From: Candidatus Woesearchaeota archaeon
GTDB lineage: Archaea > Nanobdellota > Nanobdellia > Woesearchaeales > ARS49
Assembly (NCBI GenBank): GCA_016203425.1
Contig: JACQMU010000083.1
Span: 1 to 6,270 of the forward strand
DNA length: 6,270 nt
Direction: 5' to 3'
The position numbers were made by a program, and so were the translations under genes. The number at the start of each line of letters is the position of its first letter. Position 1 is the stretch's first letter. This document shows, piece after piece, positions 4,704-6,270 of this stretch. The notes beneath the pieces were generated by a model, which was not told the DNA's origin, ran no database searches, and worked only from the letters and a program-made list of their open reading frames with translations.

Positions 4704-4711
4704 TTTATAAA
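4704..4711 (+). promoter_or_regulatory. TATA box of the L7Ae ribosomal operon
   Basis: TTTATAAA is a near-consensus archaeal TATA box, preceded by an A-rich stretch that could serve as BRE. A start about 26 bp downstream (near 4733) leaves a leader of about 70 nt before the L7Ae ATG. That contrasts with the leaderless starts predicted for the leftward genes. Confidence 0.65.
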
Positions 4712-4743
4712 CCAGTTCCTTATATTCAAGCGAACCGATGACA

Positions 4744-4763
4744 AATGAAGGCACAAAGCCTGA
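4744..4763 (+). promoter_or_regulatory. K-turn-like element in the L7Ae mRNA leader
   Basis: A 4-bp stem AGGC/GCCT (4749-4752/4758-4761) with loop ACAAA is flanked on its open side by GA on both strands (4747-4748 and 4762-4763), so G.A and A.G sheared pairs can stack on it. The 3 nt before the first GA (AAT, 4744-4746) fill the bulge position, and UGA...CUGA resembles boxes C and D. This is the geometry L7Ae binds. The outer stem is weak (C42-G64 and A41-T65, last two digits of position, then a mismatch), so the motif is a candidate only. L7Ae binding its own leader has been reported in archaea. Confidence 0.4.
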
Positions 4764-4801
4764 GTGAGGGAACACATTCTCACGTCATCAAGGAGGCAAC
4801 C

Positions 4802-5122
4802 ATGGCAGACAAAGATAAAGCAGAGAGGGCCCTTGAAGCAGTAGAACTTGCAAAAAACACCGGCAAAATAAAAAGAGGAACAAACGAAGTCACAAAAAGC
4901 ATTGAGCGAGGCACTGCAAAACTTGTTGTGTACGCAAAAGACGTCACGCCACCAGAAGTAATCATGCACCTGCCATTGCTCGCAAAAGAAAAAGGCATAC
5001 CCTGCATAGAAGTGCCAAGCAAAGAAGAACTCGGCACAGCAGCAGGCATAGGCGTGCCAACAGCAGCAATTGCAATCATAGCTGAAGGCGATGCAAAAAA
5101 CATTATCAAAGAACTAAAGTGA
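4802..5122 (+). CDS. rpl7ae: Large ribosomal subunit protein L7Ae
   Basis: A 106-aa k-turn-binding protein that in archaea serves in the 50S subunit, in C/D and H/ACA guide ribonucleoproteins and often in RNase P. The RNA-contact motif RGTNEVTK (25-32, with N28, E29 and K32) and the LGTAAGIGVPTAAIAI stretch (78-92) are diagnostic. Start: an in-frame ATG at 4745 would add 19 residues, but ATG at 4802 has GGAGG (4792-4796) 5 nt upstream and gives the family's usual N-terminus. It is the first gene of the operon; S28e begins 7 bp after its stop. The ~70-nt leader with a k-turn-like element suggests autoregulation. Confidence 0.97.
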   Translation: MADKDKAERALEAVELAKNTGKIKRGTNEVTKSIERGTAKLVVYAKDVTPPEVIMHLPLLAKEKGIPCIEVPSKEELGTAAGIGVPTAAIAIIAEGDAKNIIKELK

Positions 5123-5129
5123 AATCAAA

Positions 5130-5465
5130 ATGGCAATGAAAGTTGTAAAAGAAGTCACTGAAGGTGGGCTAAAACAAGCAGCCACTGGAGAAAAGCTTGA
5201 CAAACAACAACAATCACAAACACCAGCAGCAGGCGCAGTACGCTTCAGCTTCGCAGTCCCTGCACGCGTCGAAGAAGTCATAGGAAGAACAGGCACACGC
5301 GGAGAAGCAGTGCAAGTAAGATGCAGAGTCCTCAAAGGAAGAGACCAAGACAAAATCCTGCGAAGAAACGTCAAAGGGCCAATACAAAAAGACGACATAC
5401 TCATGCTCAGAGAAACAGAGATTGAAGCAAGACCATTAACTAATTCAGGACGAGGCAAAACCTAA
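5130..5465 (+). CDS. rps28e: Small ribosomal subunit protein S28e, N-terminally extended
   Basis: Archaeal/eukaryotic 30S protein with an OB-type fold near the mRNA exit site. The core runs from about 41 to 104 (VPARVEEVIGRTGTRGEAVQVRCRV, RNVKGPIQKDDILMLRETEIEAR), and the end matches the family's ESE-REAR signature with changes. The usual length is about 70 aa; here a 35-40 residue N-terminal extension (KVVKEVTEGGLKQAATGEK, then a Q-rich stretch) precedes it. No later Met allows a shorter start, so the extension seems real. The ATG is 7 bp after the L7Ae stop with only a weak SD (AGTGA). The stop overlaps the L24e start (TAATG). Confidence 0.95.
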   Translation: MAMKVVKEVTEGGLKQAATGEKLDKQQQSQTPAAGAVRFSFAVPARVEEVIGRTGTRGEAVQVRCRVLKGRDQDKILRRNVKGPIQKDDILMLRETEIEARPLTNSGRGKT

Positions 5466-5671
5466 TGGCAAAATGCGCTTTTTGCAGAAAACTAATTGAA
5501 CAAGGAACAGGCATGATATTTGTAAAGAACGACGGACGACAATTTAACTTCTGCAGCTCAAAATGCCGCAAAAACCTCTTCAAGCTGCAACATGTTCCAC
5601 GATACACAAAATGGTCCAAAGCATACGAAAAAGGCGTCCAGAAAAATAAAGAAGAAACAAAAACACAATGA
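5465..5671 (+). CDS. rpl24e: Large ribosomal subunit protein L24e
   Basis: A 68-aa zinc-ribbon protein of the archaeal/eukaryotic 50S subunit. C4 and C7 (CAFC) with C30 and C34 (CSSKC) form the four-cysteine site. The KNDGRQFNFCSSKC stretch is typical, followed by a basic tail. It starts within the S28e stop (TAATG) and its stop overlaps the ndk start (ATGA), so it is translationally coupled on both sides. GAGG at 5453-5456 could act as SD. Confidence 0.97.
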   Translation: MAKCAFCRKLIEQGTGMIFVKNDGRQFNFCSSKCRKNLFKLQHVPRYTKWSKAYEKGVQKNKEETKTQ

Positions 5672-6159
5672 TAGAACAAACATTAGTGCTCCTCAAGCCA
5701 GATGCAGTCCAGCGAGGATTTATCGGCGAAATAATAACAAGGCTTGAACGCGCAGGACTAAAGATTGTCGCCATGAAACTAGCCAAAGCAGACAAAAAAC
5801 TTGCTGAAAGCCATTACACAGAAGAACTCGCACAACGAAGAGGAGAACACGTCAGAAACTACAACATCAACTTTCTAATGGAAGGGCCTGTTGTTGCAAT
5901 GGTACTTGAAGGACTGCATGCAATAGAAATTGTGCGAAAAATTATTGGGCCAACAGAACCGCGAACAGCACCGCCAGGCACAATCCGAGGAGACTATGCA
6001 CACATGAGCTACGCTTACTGCGACGTAAACAAAACAGTAACAAGAAACCTAATCCACGCATCAGCAGACAAAAAAGATGCAGAACACGAAATCCCAGTCT
6101 GGTTCAAACAAAACGAAATATTATCCTACAAAACAGTCCATGACATTCACGTGAGGTAA
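5668..6159 (+). CDS. ndk: Nucleoside diphosphate kinase
   Basis: Transfers the gamma phosphate from ATP to NDPs through a phosphohistidine. Visible are K10 in LLKPDAV, R90, the GPTEPRTAPPGTIRGDY stretch (94-110) and catalytic H130 in NLIHASAD, where NxxHGSD is usual (Gly to Ala). Length 163 aa is slightly above the common ~150, with the extra residues at the C-terminus. It lies downstream of L24e with a 4-nt overlap (ATGA) and has no clear SD, so it depends on coupling. The L7Ae-S28e-L24e-Ndk order is a conserved archaeal cluster that supplies GTP to translation. Confidence 0.97.
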   Translation: MIEQTLVLLKPDAVQRGFIGEIITRLERAGLKIVAMKLAKADKKLAESHYTEELAQRRGEHVRNYNINFLMEGPVVAMVLEGLHAIEIVRKIIGPTEPRTAPPGTIRGDYAHMSYAYCDVNKTVTRNLIHASADKKDAEHEIPVWFKQNEILSYKTVHDIHVR

Positions 6160-6164
6160 AAAAA

Positions 6165-6270
6165 ATGGGTGAATCAAAAACAGACAATATGAAAGCATTG
6201 TCTAAAAACCAGAACAACATCAGAAACATCTGCACAAGCGCACACATACACCACGGAAAAACAGCTTTGA
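6165..6270 (+). CDS. fusA: Translation elongation factor 2 (EF-2/aEF-G), 5' end only
   Basis: Thirty-five codons before the window edge: MGESKTDNMKAL, then IRNICTSAHIHHGKTAL. The IRNI-x-AH-x-x-HGKT pattern is the start of the GTPase domain of EF-2, which translocates tRNA and mRNA. IF2, often found after ndk in archaea, starts differently, with its G1 motif (GHVDHGKT) close to a short N-terminus and no IRNI. The G1 loop AHIHHGKTA keeps the Lys-Thr pair but has His where Asp is usual and Ala after the Thr. GAGGT (6153-6157) lies 7 nt before the ATG, 5 bp after the ndk stop. Translational GTPase is certain; EF-2 specifically is highly likely. Confidence 0.82.
   Translation, partial: MGESKTDNMKALSKNQNNIRNICTSAHIHHGKTAL

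Noticed and set aside
4745..4801. L7Ae starting at the upstream ATG
   Set aside because: No SD precedes it, the added 19 residues do not resemble L7Ae, and GGAGG sits correctly before the ATG at 4802.
1..6270. CRISPR array, rRNA gene or insertion-sequence transposase
   Set aside because: No regularly spaced direct repeats, no rRNA-like sequence and no transposase motifs were seen on either strand.

Overview
The window reads as archaeal, most likely a DPANN-type lineage (Woesearchaeota/Pacearchaeota-like; the exact lineage is inference). The right end is the archaeal translation cluster L7Ae - S28e - L24e - Ndk. Most transcription units have a TATA-like box 25-30 bp before the start codon, which implies leaderless mRNAs. 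Anti-Shine-Dalgarno matches (GGAGG, GAGGTGA) are kept for selected genes. There is also an archaeal A24 prepilin peptidase and a PIN-domain toxin-antitoxin pair.

Layout. Positions 1-4435 are transcribed leftward (minus strand). In order of transcription they hold: a PIN toxin and an overlapping RHH/HTH antitoxin (4401-3591); an MsrA-MsrB fusion (3430-2453); a tRNA locus (2451-2145); a tandem Nudix-domain protein (2093-948); and a prepilin peptidase (912-55). Positions 4704-6270 are transcribed rightward: L7Ae, S28e, L24e and Ndk in a tight operon, then the first 35 codons of a translational GTPase that looks like EF-2 and is cut by the window edge. The divergent gap 4435-4703 holds no recognisable gene but is packed with perfect inverted repeats.

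The most remarkable object is at 2145-2347. A complete tRNA-Arg(CCG) gene (2200-2273) lies inside another tRNA-Arg(CCG) gene, which it splits in the T-loop between G57 and A58. Removing 131 nt (2161-2291) restores a second perfect cloverleaf with the canonical T-loop TTCGAAT. The insert also carries two helices that meet each other and both exon junctions with no unpaired base. I could not fit a bulge-helix-bulge motif at the junction, so ordinary archaeal tRNA splicing is not obviously the explanation. A third, broken tRNA-Arg 5' fragment sits about 85 bp upstream, next to another long hairpin.

Other points: the toxin gene precedes its antitoxin and appears leaderless, while the antitoxin has a near-ideal Shine-Dalgarno inside the toxin gene. 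The L7Ae mRNA has an unusual ~70-nt leader with a k-turn-like element that could be its own binding site. A small palindrome family (7 or 6 bp arms, 3-nt loop) recurs at three places. EF-2 rather than IF2 follows ndk, and its G1 motif is divergent.
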